A stretch of 64,000 bases of DNA from Streptomyces flavotricini (GTDB lineage Bacteria; Actinomycetota; Actinomycetes; Streptomycetales; Streptomycetaceae), in the NCBI RefSeq assembly GCF_020639365.1, contig NZ_JAINUL010000001.1, positions 1,477,344 through 1,541,343 of the forward strand, in the 5' to 3' direction. Position 1 is the stretch's first letter. Each line of letters begins with the position of its first letter. Positions 21,035 to 30,074 of this stretch are shown here, one piece after another. The translations under genes and the position numbers were made by a program. The notes under the pieces are model-generated. The model did not search any database. It saw only the letters and a program-made list of their open reading frames with translations, and had not been told where the DNA came from.

Positions 21035-21274
21035 ATGAACGACAGGCGAGTGGAACGAGACGGCCGCACACCGGCCCCGGCCGCCCCCGGGACGGCGCCC
21101 CGCAAGAGGTGCACGACGGCCAGGTGCTCGTCGCACGGACAACTCAGGGGTGGCCGGGAAGCAGGCCTCCTCGTTTTCCTCGCTGCGGCCGGAATCCTGG
21201 CGGTCCTCCGGCCCGATGTGTACGCCGACCTGGTCCACCACGCCGGCGGGATCCTCGCCGGGCTGTCCGGCTGA
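21035..21274 (+). CDS. Putative small protein with one C-terminal membrane span
   Basis: A 79-residue ORF from the ATG at 21035. The first half is polar, basic and proline-rich with two cysteines. The second half holds one hydrophobic span ([20 protein letters not shown]). There is no clear ribosome binding site. It ends 83 bases before the ABC exporter gene. I do not recognise a family. Repeat copy B just upstream supports a promoter here. Confidence 0.4.
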   Translation: MNDRRVERDGRTPAPAAPGTAPRKRCTTARCSSHGQLRGGREAGLLVFLAAAGILAVLRPDVYADLVHHAGGILAGLSG

Positions 21275-21357
21275 GCACTCCGACCCCGGTTGACGCGCGG
21301 GCACGACCTGGTGCTCAGATCCGCGACCGCCGACCGGACGACCCAAAGGGACCCACC

Positions 21358-23145
21358 ATGACCGCGACCGACCCGTCGGCCGCCGACACCGCACGCCTGA
21401 CCGCCCCGAAGACGTTCCAGGCGCTGTACGCCCATTTCCGACCGCACCGCAGGGCCGTCGCGCTGGCCGCCCTGCTCACCCTGATCGGGGCCGGGAGCGG
21501 GTTGCTCCAGCCCTTGGCCACGAAGGTCCTCGTGGACCGGCTGGGCTCCGGTGAGACGATCAGCAGGATCCTCCTCGCCCTCACCGCACTCGTCGCGCTG
21601 GGCGCGGTGCTCCAGGCGCTGGGCGCGTACGTGCTGGAGCGGACCGCGGAGTCGGTCGTACTGGCCGCCCGCCGCACCCTTGTCGGGCGGCTGCTGCGGC
21701 TGCGCCTCACGGAGGTCGAGCGGCACCAGCCGGGCGACCTGATGTCCCGGGTCACCTCCGACACGACGCTCCTGCGCGCCGTCACCACCCAGGCGCTCGT
21801 CAACGGTGCCACCGGCGTCGTAACCCTGGTCGCGGCCATCGTCATGATGGCCCTCATGGACGCCGTGCTGCTCGGCGTCACCCTGGCTGTGGGCGTGCTG
21901 ATCGGCGGGGCCGTCGGCCTGGTGATGCCCAGGATCGCGCGGGCCACCGAGCGCGCGCAGGAGGCGGTCGGGGAGGTCTCCTCCGTCCTCGAGCGGATCT
22001 TCGGTGCGCTGCGGACGGTCAAGGCCTCAGGTGCCGAACAGCGCGAGAACGCGGTCGCCGACGCGGCACTGCAGCGGTCGTGGCGGCACGGCGTGACCAG
22101 TGCGAAGTGGGAGGCGGTGGCGGAGGGGTCGGTCGGTCTGGCCATGCAGCTGTCGTTCCTCGCGGTGCTCGGGGTCGGCGGGGCACGCGTGGCCTCCGGG
22201 GCGATCCCCGTATCCACCCTGATCGCCTTCCTGCTCTACCTCTTCTACGTCATCGAGCCGGTGGAAAGGCTGGTCCAGGCGGCCTCCGCGTATCAGGAGG
22301 GATCGGCGGCCATCACCCGCATCGACGAAGTGGAGCGGCTTGAAACGGAGCCCCTCGACCAGGAGCACCCCGAGCGGGCCGGGGCATCGGCAGCGGCCGA
22401 CGGCCCCGCGTCGGTCCGCTTCGAGGACGTGAGCTTCCGCTACCGCGATGACCTTCCACCCGTCCACCACCAGGTCGACTTCGAGGTGCGGAGCGGCGGG
22501 ATGACGGCCTTCGTCGGCCCCTCGGGGGCGGGCAAGTCGACCGTCTTCGCACTGATCGAGCGGTTCTACGAGACAGCCGGAGGCCGGGTTCTGGTCGACG
22601 GCAAGGACGTCCGGGACTGGTCACTGCCGGAGCTGCGGGGTGCCATCGGATACGTGGAGCAGGACACGCCGGTCCTGGCCGGGACGCTGCGGGAGAACCT
22701 GGTCTTCGCGGCGCCCGACGCGACCGACCAGGACATCCACGACGTCCTGGTCCGAGCGAAGCTGGACACGCTGGTGGACCGCCTGCCGCAGGGCCTGGAA
22801 ACCCCGGTCGGACACCGCGGCACCAAGCTGTCGGGCGGCGAACGGCAGCGCATCGCGATCGCCCGCGCCCTGCTGCGCAAACCCCGGCTGCTGCTCCTGG
22901 ACGAAGCGACCTCGCAGCTCGACGCCGTCAACGAATCGGCGGTACGCGACGTCATCACGCACGCCGCCCGGACGACCACCGTCCTCGTCGTGGCACACCG
23001 CCTCTCAACGGTGACCCACGCCGACCGGATCGTGGTGATGGACGCAGGACGCGTACGCGCGGTGGGCACCCATACGGAACTCCTCGACCAGGACAGCCTG
23101 TACGCACGCCTGGCGGCCACCCAGTTCCTGGCGCCGGCACCGTGA
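21358..23145 (+). CDS. ABC exporter, fused permease and ATPase
   Basis: A 595-residue half-transporter. Residues about 30-330 form a six-helix exporter domain. The ATPase domain has Walker [10 protein letters not shown] (about 382-390), Q-loop YVEQDTP, signature LSGGERQR, Walker [13 protein letters not shown] and the switch histidine in VVAHRLSTV. It should work as a homodimer exporting lipids or drugs. The ATG at 21358 follows AAAGGG; an upstream extension of the frame lacks a start site. The substrate is unknown. Confidence 0.9.
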   Translation: MTATDPSAADTARLTAPKTFQALYAHFRPHRRAVALAALLTLIGAGSGLLQPLATKVLVDRLGSGETISRILLALTALVALGAVLQALGAYVLERTAESVVLAARRTLVGRLLRLRLTEVERHQPGDLMSRVTSDTTLLRAVTTQALVNGATGVVTLVAAIVMMALMDAVLLGVTLAVGVLIGGAVGLVMPRIARATERAQEAVGEVSSVLERIFGALRTVKASGAEQRENAVADAALQRSWRHGVTSAKWEAVAEGSVGLAMQLSFLAVLGVGGARVASGAIPVSTLIAFLLYLFYVIEPVERLVQAASAYQEGSAAITRIDEVERLETEPLDQEHPERAGASAAADGPASVRFEDVSFRYRDDLPPVHHQVDFEVRSGGMTAFVGPSGAGKSTVFALIERFYETAGGRVLVDGKDVRDWSLPELRGAIGYVEQDTPVLAGTLRENLVFAAPDATDQDIHDVLVRAKLDTLVDRLPQGLETPVGHRGTKLSGGERQRIAIARALLRKPRLLLLDEATSQLDAVNESAVRDVITHAARTTTVLVVAHRLSTVTHADRIVVMDAGRVRAVGTHTELLDQDSLYARLAATQFLAPAP

Positions 23146-23293
23146 CCGGCCGTCGACCGGTCAATGGGTCGGCGATGGACTCCGCCAAAGGAATAGGAGT
23201 GTCGCCTTGAAGCTTTCCCGGAGGGGCGCAGGCTCGGCGCTCCTTGGCGCTCCTTGGCGACGCGGTCTCGGCGGTACTCGCGAGCAGCCCCAC

Positions 23294-23331
23294 AGGCCGC
23301 AGCGGGCGAAATCGGGATCACCCGCTGCGGC
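23294..23331. terminator. Hairpin 1 between ABC exporter and GH62 genes
   Basis: The perfect 12-base arms GGCCGCAGCGGG (23294-23305) and CCCGCTGCGGCC (23320-23331) flank a 14-base loop. Confidence 0.6.
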
Positions 23332-23359
23332 CTCAGCTTGATCGATTTCCCGTGACCCG

Positions 23360-23388
23360 GGCGGGCTCGGCCTTCCGCCGAGCCCGCC
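23360..23388. terminator. Hairpin 2 between ABC exporter and GH62 genes
   Basis: The perfect 11-base arms GGCGGGCTCGG (23360-23370) and CCGAGCCCGCC (23378-23388) flank a seven-base loop. It is well placed to end the GH62 transcript. Confidence 0.6.
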
Positions 23389-23391
23389 ACG

Positions 23392-23412
23392 CCGGCTCCG
23401 CTCCGGAGCCGG
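23392..23412. terminator. Hairpin 3 between ABC exporter and GH62 genes
   Basis: The nine-base arms CCGGCTCCG (23392-23400) and CGGAGCCGG (23404-23412) flank a three-base loop, 16 bases from the GH62 stop. It is the tightest of the three hairpins. Confidence 0.6.
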
Positions 23413-23427
23413 ACCCGTGTCACGCCG

Positions 23428-24909
23428 TTAGCGCTGCCGCGTCAGCAGACCCGGCCGGTAGGGCCATTGGCCGTAGTCGCCGCCGATGTTGGGGTTGCGT
23501 CCCTGGTAGAGGAATTGCAGGTTGCAGGGATCGACGGTGAAGGTCTGATCGGCGCTGGTACGGATCAGTTCGCCATGGCTGATGTCGTTGGTCCAGGTGG
23601 CGCCACTGTTGGCCTTGCCGGCGAAGGGGTTGCTCTCGGTCGCTGCCTGAGGTGCCCATGAGCCGTTCAGACTGGTGGCCGTGAACGAGCGGAAGTAGCG
23701 GCCCTGCGCGCCGACCGCCTCGACGATCATGAGGTAGCGGTCCTGGCCCTGGAGCTTGTAGACCTGAGGCGCTTCGAACAGGTTGTTCGTCGTATCGGTC
23801 ATGATCGTTGTGTAGGTCGAGCCGAAACTGCTCGGGAAGTTCCCGATCGGCATGCTGGCCCGGTAGATCTTGCCGTTGTCGCCGGCGAAGAACAGGTACA
23901 TGTTCGTGCCGTCAGCGATGAGCGTCTGATCGATGGGACCTGTTCCGGAGCCGGTGATGCTTCCGGAGAAGAGCACCTGCTGCGATGACCAGCCATTGGG
24001 GTCGGAGGGGTCGCTCGACGTCCGGTAGGAGAAGGCTCCCCCACCCCCCCACTGGTAGGCGAGCACCCAGATGTTCTTCGGCGCGAAGTAGAAGAGCGTG
24101 GGCGCGACGGCGGAGTTCGGCATCGTGTTCTGGCTGGCCGAGGCCATATCGGACCAGTTGGTGAACGGGCCGAAGTTCATCGAGCCCCAGCCCGAGTCCG
24201 GTCCCGAGCCGTGCGTCGTCGCATAGACGAGCTGCTTGCCGTTGTAGGGGGCGACGGTGAAGTCCTTGAGCGAGGCCCACCCGGCCTTGGGCTGCGCCAG
24301 CGCGCCCGTGGAGGTCCAGCGGTACGCCGACGGAAGATCACACGTGCCAGGGTTGCCGGCGCCGACCGGGACGAGCTGCCACTGCTGGTTGGTGCCGCCC
24401 CAGTCGTCGTACTGGACGATGTTCGCGTTGTCGGCGGTGGAGGCGCCTTGGACTTCGAGGGCCTTGTTGCTGTGGCGCGCGATGAACCTCACGTAGCCGT
24501 CCGAGCTGTCGGCCAGCCGCCACTGCTGGTTGGTGCCGTTCACGTCGGTCCACTGGACGATCGAGGCGCCGTTGGCGGCGGACCGGCCGGAGACGTCCAG
24601 CACCTTGCCGGAGTGGCGGGACTTGATGCGGTAGTAACCGTCTCCGGAGTCGACGAACTGCCACAGCTGCTGGTTCTGATCGTTCCTGGTCCACTGGGTG
24701 ATGCGCGCGCCGTCGTTGGTCGCCAGGTTGTAGACGTCCAGGGCCTTACCGCTGTTGCGGTTGACCAGCGCGTACGAGGCGTTGGGGTCGACGGTCGCCG
24801 CGGAGGCGGCGACGGCGGGCTGGGTACCGAGGAGAGCAGCCCCGAGCAACAGGGACGAAAGGACCGCGAGTACGAGTCTCAGGACCCGTGGCGGATGGCG
24901 AAACCACAT
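23428..24909 (-). CDS. Secreted GH62 alpha-L-arabinofuranosidase with N-terminal CBM13
   Basis: A 493-residue protein. A signal peptide (about 1-38) is followed by a CBM13 ricin-type lectin domain with three QxW repeats (QQLW, QQWR, QQWQ; about 40-182). The GH62 five-bladed propeller runs from about 190. Probable catalytic residues are the base D216 (LKDFTVAP), D327 (GPIDQTL) and the acid E379 (LFEAPQVY). The enzyme removes arabinose side chains from arabinoxylan outside the cell. It lies 61 bases after the truncated GH30 gene at the 3' end of the xylo-oligosaccharide importer operon. An AraR-type operator 565 bases upstream may give it separate control by arabinose. Confidence 0.93.
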   Translation of the reverse strand: MWFRHPPRVLRLVLAVLSSLLLGAALLGTQPAVAASAATVDPNASYALVNRNSGKALDVYNLATNDGARITQWTRNDQNQQLWQFVDSGDGYYRIKSRHSGKVLDVSGRSAANGASIVQWTDVNGTNQQWRLADSSDGYVRFIARHSNKALEVQGASTADNANIVQYDDWGGTNQQWQLVPVGAGNPGTCDLPSAYRWTSTGALAQPKAGWASLKDFTVAPYNGKQLVYATTHGSGPDSGWGSMNFGPFTNWSDMASASQNTMPNSAVAPTLFYFAPKNIWVLAYQWGGGGAFSYRTSSDPSDPNGWSSQQVLFSGSITGSGTGPIDQTLIADGTNMYLFFAGDNGKIYRASMPIGNFPSSFGSTYTTIMTDTTNNLFEAPQVYKLQGQDRYLMIVEAVGAQGRYFRSFTATSLNGSWAPQAATESNPFAGKANSGATWTNDISHGELIRTSADQTFTVDPCNLQFLYQGRNPNIGGDYGQWPYRPGLLTRQR

Positions 24910-24970
24910 CAGAAGAGCTCCTTTGGGGGGCGGGGGTGAGGTGACCCCGACGAACCGCCGAGCGGCCGCG

Positions 24971-25522
24971 TCAGGGGGTCAGGGACGGGATGGGTGTGAA
25001 GGCGGCCGCACATGCCGAAGCGTTGGTGCTCCGGGCGCTCCAGTCGTGACACTTCGCCGTGGTCCAGGTGAGAGAGGTCTCCGGCCTCCAGGCGTCGGCG
25101 AAGAACCGTTTGACGCCGTAGGCCTTGGCCTCCGTGGCGAGCCGGACCTGGCCACCGGCCCATCCGTCCCAGACGTACTTCGGCGTGGCGTCCGGCCCGC
25201 CGGGATCGGCCGGCAGGATCGTCGGCATGTGGTCGTAGACCCTGTCGGTCGACGCCCCGATGCCCGGGCGCAGGATCGAAAGGCCTGCGCCCTTGTCCTT
25301 GCTGAGCAGCAGGTCGAGGACTTCGCGCTGCTTGGCCGGGCTGAGGCCGCGCGCGCCGTGCAGCAGGTCGGCCCGCTGGAAGGCCATCGAGAAGCCGAAT
25401 CCGTCTATGGGCTGGAGCGCTGTGCGGAAGTCGATGCCGCTGCCGCTTCGCGCGGGGGCGGCCACGGCCTGCGATGTTAGCGCTAACAAAATGGGGACCG
25501 CCAATGCGATCAGGCGCTTCAC
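24971..25522 (-). pseudogene. Truncated GH30 xylanase/glucanase (N-terminal fragment)
   Basis: A 183-codon frame with a GTG start and AGGAG six bases before it. It begins with a signal peptide and continues as a GH30 N-terminus: DFRTALQPIDGFGFSMAFQR, then LLSKDKGAGLSILRPGIGAS, then YGVKRFFADAW near residue 142. The expected SAPGYMKTN continuation is replaced by about 40 unrelated residues (PETSLTWTTAKCHDWSARS onward) before the stop. Both catalytic glutamates of the family lie in the missing part, so it cannot be an active hydrolase. Codon 13 is the rare TTA, created by the operator embedded in the signal peptide. Confidence 0.8.
25475..25488. promoter_or_regulatory. AraR-type LacI operator inside the GH30 fragment
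   Basis: TGTTAGCGCTAACA is a perfect 14-base palindrome. It is the same motif as the arabinose-module operators at 41096, 48653 and 48892. It overlaps codons 12-16 of the GH30 fragment. Read towards GH62, it offers TAACAT as a -10 and TTGGCG 19 bases before as a weak -35. Confidence 0.75.
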
Positions 25523-25558
25523 AATGTCTCCTCGGGGGTGGAGGTCGCGCGGGACGGC

Positions 25559-26389
25559 TCAGCCCTTGGACGCGCCCGCGGTGAGGCCGCCGATCAACTG
25601 CCGCTCGGCGACGGCGTAGAACGCGAGGGCGGGGACCATGGCGAGCACGATGTAGGCGAGGACGAGCGCATAGTCGGTCGAGTACTGGCCCTGGAACTGC
25701 TGGACGCCGACCGGGATCGTCTGCCATTTCGGGTCGTTGAACACCAGCAGCGGCAGGAAGAAATTGTTCCAGCTCGCGACGATCGCCAGCACCGACACCG
25801 TACCGAGCGCCGGACGCGCCATCGGCAGCAGGATCTTCCAGAAGAAGCGGAACTTGCCGCAGCCGTCCATGATGGCCGCCTCCTCGACCTCCGCCGGGAT
25901 GGTCCGGAAGAAACCGCGCAGGATGATGATCGTCATGGGGAGCCCGAAGGCCGCCTGCGGGAGGATCACACCGAGCGGGTTGTCGAGCAGGTCGAAGTTG
26001 CGCAGCAGCAGGAACAACGGCAGGACGGCCACCGCGAACGGGAACATCAGCCCGATCGTGAACAGCGTGTAGAACAGCTCCCTGCCCCGGAAGGCGTAGC
26101 GCGCCAGGACGAACGCCGCCATCGCGGACGCCGCCACCGTGCAGCACGTCGTGCCGATCGCGATGCCCGCGCTGTTGGCGATCTGCCGCCAGAACATACC
26201 GTCGCCGAGAATGCCGGTGTAGTTGCCGGTCTTCCAGTGCTCGGGCACCCCGAACGGGTTGGTCGTCAGCTCGCCGGTGCTCTTGAACCCGGAGATCACC
26301 GCGTAGACCAGCGGCACGACGACGAACGCGCCGATCAGCCAGACCACGGCGTGCAGCGACAGGCCGCGTGCCGTCCTGCGGGCGTTCAT
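25559..26389 (-). CDS. Xylo-oligosaccharide ABC importer, permease 2 (MalG type)
   Basis: A 276-residue permease with six membrane spans. The EAA loop that contacts the ATPase is visible as EVEEAAIMDGCGKFRFFWKI. It overlaps the upstream permease by ATGA and lies 36 bases before the GH30 fragment. It is a CUT1-type component and resembles BxlG of the Streptomyces xylobiose system in layout. The substrate assignment rests on the neighbouring XynR, GH3, GH43 and shared operator. Confidence 0.88.
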   Translation of the reverse strand: MNARRTARGLSLHAVVWLIGAFVVVPLVYAVISGFKSTGELTTNPFGVPEHWKTGNYTGILGDGMFWRQIANSAGIAIGTTCCTVAASAMAAFVLARYAFRGRELFYTLFTIGLMFPFAVAVLPLFLLLRNFDLLDNPLGVILPQAAFGLPMTIIILRGFFRTIPAEVEEAAIMDGCGKFRFFWKILLPMARPALGTVSVLAIVASWNNFFLPLLVFNDPKWQTIPVGVQQFQGQYSTDYALVLAYIVLAMVPALAFYAVAERQLIGGLTAGASKG

Positions 26390-27363
26390 CGGCCACCTCC
26401 CGAGGTGACGGCCCCGCTCAGGTCACGGCGGAGCACGTAACGCTGGTAGAAGAGGGAGAAGACCAGACTGATCATGAAAAGCACCACGCTGATCGCACTG
26501 GCATAGCCGACCTGGTAGCGCTTGAACCCGAACTGGAACATCGAGATCGCCATCGTCTCGGAGGAGTGGTTGGGCCCGCCCGCCGTCATGACCCACACCA
26601 GGTCGAAGAGCTGGATGGCCCCGACGACCGAAAGAAAGGCGCTGATCCGGATCGTCGGGCCGAGCAGCGGAAGCGTCACGTGCCGGAAGCGCTGCCACAC
26701 GCCGGCGCCGTCGATGGAGGCGGCCTCGAGGATCTCGCCCGGGATGCTCTGCAGTCCGGCGAGGAAGAGCATCATGTGGAAGCCGAAGTACTTCCAGGTC
26801 ATGACCACGAACAGGGTCGGCATGACGGTCGAGGGATCGGCCAGCCACGTGCCCTGCAGCCCCTCCAGGCCGAGGGCGCCGGCGAGATGGTCGGCCATGC
26901 CGGCACCGGGAAGGAAGATCATCGTGAAGAGGACCGCCGTGACCACCTCGGACAGGATGTACGGCGCGAAGAACAGCATCCGGTAGACGGCCCGGCCGCG
27001 CAGCCGCTGGTTGAGCAGGACCGCGGTGAACAGCGCGAACGGCAACTGCACCGTGATCGACAGGGCGATCAGGTACAGCCCGCGCTCCAGATCGCCGAGG
27101 AAGACCTGATCGTCGAACAGCTTGGCGTAGTTCTCGAAGCCGACGAAGTCGTCCATGGGGCCGGTCCCGCCCCACTTGAAGAAGCCTGTGCAGACGGCGA
27201 CGGCGATCGGGGCGAGGACGAAGACGAGGAAGAGGACCAGAGCCGGGAGGAGGAACCAGGCGACCGACGCCCAGCTTCCCCATCCGTGCAGGAGCGACCG
27301 TACCGGGGCGGGCGGGCCCACCGGCAGGGCGCCCTGCCTCCGCTCCTTGGTCAGCGTGGACAC
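26386..27363 (-). CDS. Xylo-oligosaccharide ABC importer, permease 1 (MalF type)
   Basis: A 325-residue permease from the GTG at 27361-27363, which lies four bases after the binding-protein stop. An upstream extension of the frame would run deep into that gene. It has six to seven membrane spans and an EAA loop (GEILEAASIDGAGVWQRFRH). It forms the channel with the next permease. No ATPase gene is present in the operon, so a shared ATPase such as MsiK is expected. Confidence 0.88.
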   Translation of the reverse strand: MSTLTKERRQGALPVGPPAPVRSLLHGWGSWASVAWFLLPALVLFLVFVLAPIAVAVCTGFFKWGGTGPMDDFVGFENYAKLFDDQVFLGDLERGLYLIALSITVQLPFALFTAVLLNQRLRGRAVYRMLFFAPYILSEVVTAVLFTMIFLPGAGMADHLAGALGLEGLQGTWLADPSTVMPTLFVVMTWKYFGFHMMLFLAGLQSIPGEILEAASIDGAGVWQRFRHVTLPLLGPTIRISAFLSVVGAIQLFDLVWVMTAGGPNHSSETMAISMFQFGFKRYQVGYASAISVVLFMISLVFSLFYQRYVLRRDLSGAVTSGGGR

Positions 27364-27367
27364 GGAG

Positions 27368-28660
27368 CTAGGCACCCTTCGCAGCCTCGGTGATCGACTT
27401 GGTGACCTGCTCGGGCGTCTTCTTGCCCGCGATGAGGTCGGCGACGCTGTCGTTGACCTCCTGGCCGACCGCCGGCGGGTAGGCCTGGTCGAGGAAGAGC
27501 TGGAAGCCCGTCGCCTTGACCAGGCTGTCGGCCACCACCTTTCTGTTGGCGTCGGTGAGCTGGCTCTCCGCGCCCCTGACCACCGGCAGGTAGCCATTGG
27601 AGGCCAGCAGCTTGGACTCGTTCTCCAGCACGAAGAACTTCAGGAAGTCCAGCGCCTCCTTCGGCGCGCCCTTGCGCAGCGCGAAACCGCCGCCACCGCC
27701 GAACACCTCGGTGACCTGGCCGACGCCGCCGTCGACCGTCGGGAAGGGGAAGAAGCCCAGGTCCGCTCCGAGGTCGGCGCCCGCGTCCTTCTGCACCGAC
27801 GGTGCCCACTGCCCCATCAGCTCCATGGCGGCCTTGCCGTTGCCCATGGTCGCGGCCTGGCCGCCGGGGGAGGAGTAGCCGGCGCCGAGGAAGCCCGTCT
27901 GGAAGGGCTGGAGGTCGACCAGCTCCTTGAGGTGGGTGCCCGCCTGGACGAAGCCGGCGCCGGTGAAGTCCTTGGTGGTCGCGGCCTGCTGCAGCGCGGG
28001 GAGGCCCGCGACGCGCATCGCGAGGTAGGCCCAGTAGTAGTGGCCCGGCCATTTCTCCTTGCCCGCGAGGGCGATCGGGGTGATGCCCGCGGCCTTGAGC
28101 TTCTTGACGTCTTCGAGAAGCTCGGCCCAGGTGGCCGGCGGGGCGGTGATCCCGGCATCGGCGAAGAGTTTCTTGTTGTACCAGAAGCCGACCATGCCGA
28201 TGTCGTAGGGCACCCCGTAGGTCCGGCCCTCGAACTGATAGGCCTGCAGCGAGACCGGGGTGAGGTCGGACGACCAGCCGAACGCCTCGGTGAGGTCCTC
28301 GACCAGCCCCGCATCGACCTGCTGCCGCAAAACGCCGCCACCCCAGGTCTGGAAGACGTCGGGGAGCTTGCCCGACGAAGTGTTGGCCGTCAGCTTGGAC
28401 TTGAACGCCTCGTTCTCCAACGAGGTCGTCTTGATGGTGATGTTCGGGCGAGCGGCCGTGAACGCCGAGGAGATCTGCGGGAACAGGGACTTGCCCGGTT
28501 CCGTCGTGGCGATGTTCCACCACACGAAGGTCACCTTGCCGTCAGCCGTCGGCCCCGAGCCGGAGTCCCCGCCGCCGCAGGCCGCGGTCAGCGAGACGGA
28601 CAGAACGGTCAGGCCCGAGAGCGCGAGGAAGCTTCGTCGACTCGGGGGTGTGCTGGCCAT
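27368..28660 (-). CDS. Xylo-oligosaccharide ABC importer, lipoprotein binding protein
   Basis: A 430-residue family 1 extracellular binding protein. The signal has a twin-arginine motif (SRRSFLALSG) and a lipobox ending at C28 (SLTAAC). It is therefore probably a Tat-exported, membrane-anchored lipoprotein. The ATG at 28658-28660 follows GGAGG. It is the first gene of a minus-strand operon with two permeases, the GH30 fragment and GH62. The promoter and a CGAAA-N3-TTTCG operator lie just upstream, opposite xynR. Ligand specificity for xylobiose-like sugars is inferred. Confidence 0.88.
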   Translation of the reverse strand: MASTPPSRRSFLALSGLTVLSVSLTAACGGGDSGSGPTADGKVTFVWWNIATTEPGKSLFPQISSAFTAARPNITIKTTSLENEAFKSKLTANTSSGKLPDVFQTWGGGVLRQQVDAGLVEDLTEAFGWSSDLTPVSLQAYQFEGRTYGVPYDIGMVGFWYNKKLFADAGITAPPATWAELLEDVKKLKAAGITPIALAGKEKWPGHYYWAYLAMRVAGLPALQQAATTKDFTGAGFVQAGTHLKELVDLQPFQTGFLGAGYSSPGGQAATMGNGKAAMELMGQWAPSVQKDAGADLGADLGFFPFPTVDGGVGQVTEVFGGGGGFALRKGAPKEALDFLKFFVLENESKLLASNGYLPVVRGAESQLTDANRKVVADSLVKATGFQLFLDQAYPPAVGQEVNDSVADLIAGKKTPEQVTKSITEAAKGA

Positions 28661-28694
28661 GGGACCTCCGGGGTGGGGAATGCCGGTTCGAGTT

Positions 28695-28707
28695 CGAAAA
28701 TGTTTCG
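28695..28707. promoter_or_regulatory. XynR-type operator upstream of the importer operon
   Basis: CGAAA-ATG-TTTCG has the same 5-3-5 architecture as two sites upstream of the GH10 xylanase gene. It lies downstream of the importer promoter and 35 bases before the start codon. The flanking TTCGAG (28687-28692) and CTCGAA (28715-28720) form an outer inverted repeat. Confidence 0.7.
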
Positions 28708-28733
28708 TAACATTCTCGAATTCGTGCTGCCAC

Positions 28734-28762
28734 AAACTAGGAACGTAGAGCCCACCGGTCAA
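28734..28762 (-). promoter_or_regulatory. Promoter of the xylo-oligosaccharide importer operon
   Basis: On the minus strand, TTGACC (28757-28762) and TAGTTT (28734-28739) are separated by 17 bases. Transcription would begin just before the CGAAA-N3-TTTCG operator, consistent with repression. Confidence 0.6.
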
Positions 28763-28804
28763 GCCTTCTCACCGAACTTGCGTCGGCAGCAGTCCACTTG
28801 GAGC

Positions 28805-28849
28805 TTGACAATCAGGCCGCGGCGACCGGAAACTCTTCGAAAGTTTGCG
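28805..28849 (+). promoter_or_regulatory. Putative xynR promoter with degenerate operator
   Basis: TTGACA (28805-28810) is followed after 18 bases by GAAACT (28829-28834). CGAAAGTTTGCG (28838-28849) resembles a damaged XynR half-site pair, suggesting weak autoregulation. Confidence 0.4.
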
Positions 28850-28891
28850 ATACCTGTCACTGGCCCAAGGCGTCCGCGCGGAGGAGAGAAG

Positions 28892-29905
28892 TTGAGCGAG
28901 CAGCGCCCGACCCTGGCCGTCATCGCCGCTGAGGCAGGGGTCTCCCAGGCCACCGTGTCCAAGGTGGTCAACGGCCGCTCCGACGTCGCACCCGCGACAC
29001 GCGAACGGATCGAGAGCCTGCTGCGCTCCCACAACTACCTCCACCCCGGCGCGCAGGCCAGGGCCCGCAGGTCCGGCCTGGTAGACCTGATCATCGGCGG
29101 CCTGGACAGCGCGTGGGCAGTGGAGATACTGCGCGGCGTCGAGGCCGAGTGCGCCCAGCGGAGCGTCGGCACCGTCGTGTCGCTCGTCCCGCCGGGCGAG
29201 GCCACACCTTCGAGCTGGGCCGCACTGCCGGTCCTGCACCACAGCGACGGCGTCATCCTCGTCACCGCCTCGGTCACCCAGGCCCAGCGCGCCCAGGTCG
29301 AACAGGCCGGGGTGGCACTCGTCGTCATCGACCCGATCGACCTGCCGGGCAACGGTGTGCCGAGCATCGGCGCGACCAACTGGGCCGGCGGCCTCGCCGC
29401 CACCGAGCACCTGCTGGAGCTGGGGCACCGCCGGATCGCCGCGATCGGCGGGCGCAAGGAGATGCTCTGCAGCCAGGCCCGCATCGACGGGTACCGCGCC
29501 GCGCTGGAGCGGGCCGGGATCGAGGTCGACCGCGACCTGATCCGGTTCGGCGACTTCCAGCACGAGGGCGGGTTCCAGCGCGCCCGGGAACTGCTCGCCC
29601 TCCCCGATCCGCCGACCGCCATCTTCGCCGGCAGCGACCAGCAGGCGATGGGCGTCTACGAAGCCGCCCGGCAGGGCGGACTGAGCATCCCGCAGGACCT
29701 CAGCGTGGTCGGCTTCGACGACCTGCCTATGTGCGAATGGCTGTCCCCGCCGCTGACGACCGTGCGCCAGCCGCTGGAGGAGATGGGCCGGCTCGCCGCC
29801 CGCACGCTCTTCCAGCTCCTGGACGGCCAGCCCCTGGTCAGCCCCCGGATGGAGCTCTCGACCGAGCTCAAGGTCCGGCTCTCCACCGCCCCGCCCCGTT
29901 CCTAG
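28892..29905 (+). CDS. xynR: LacI-family regulator of xylan utilisation
   Basis: A 337-residue protein from the TTG at 28892, which has GGAGGAG just upstream; no ATG or GTG fits better. The HTH covers residues 8-27 (LAVIAAEAGVSQATVSKVVN). The sugar-binding core ends with VVGFDDLPMCEWLSPPLTTV. It is divergent from the importer operon and upstream of GH3 and GH43. The recognition helix TVSKVV differs from the TVSR type of AraR and CebR, and the putative operator here has a three-base spacer with no central CG. The stop codon TAG lies inside the left end of a MITE-like element. The symbol follows function, as published names differ (for example BxlR). Confidence 0.85.
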   Translation: MSEQRPTLAVIAAEAGVSQATVSKVVNGRSDVAPATRERIESLLRSHNYLHPGAQARARRSGLVDLIIGGLDSAWAVEILRGVEAECAQRSVGTVVSLVPPGEATPSSWAALPVLHHSDGVILVTASVTQAQRAQVEQAGVALVVIDPIDLPGNGVPSIGATNWAGGLAATEHLLELGHRRIAAIGGRKEMLCSQARIDGYRAALERAGIEVDRDLIRFGDFQHEGGFQRARELLALPDPPTAIFAGSDQQAMGVYEAARQGGLSIPQDLSVVGFDDLPMCEWLSPPLTTVRQPLEEMGRLAARTLFQLLDGQPLVSPRMELSTELKVRLSTAPPRS

Positions 29906-30065
29906 TGCTGTAACCGGAAAGGTCCACCGGGTCGCGGCGCCCGGCACGGCACCTCGCCGCGTTGTCGGACCACGCAAGTACGTCCAGCACGAGCGTGGCC
30001 CTCCGCCTTGCGATCCACCGCACCGAACACCGCGACCCGGCAAACCTTCCCGGCCACAGCACTAG
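29902..30065. mobile_element. MITE-like element with about 50-base terminal inverted repeats
   Basis: The element starts and ends with CTAG. The left arm (29902-29951) and the reverse complement of the right arm (30016-30065) are identical over the first ten bases (CTAGTGCTGT) and agree at 37 of 50 positions. All 13 differences are A/G or C/T in one direction. An inner inverted pair, CCACGC/GCGTGG, lies near the centre. There is no coding capacity. It sits between xynR and the GH3 gene, supplying the xynR stop (TAG) and abutting the GH3 ribosome binding site. The family of the parent transposon is unknown to me. Confidence 0.7.
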
Positions 30066-30074
30066 GAGAACTCC

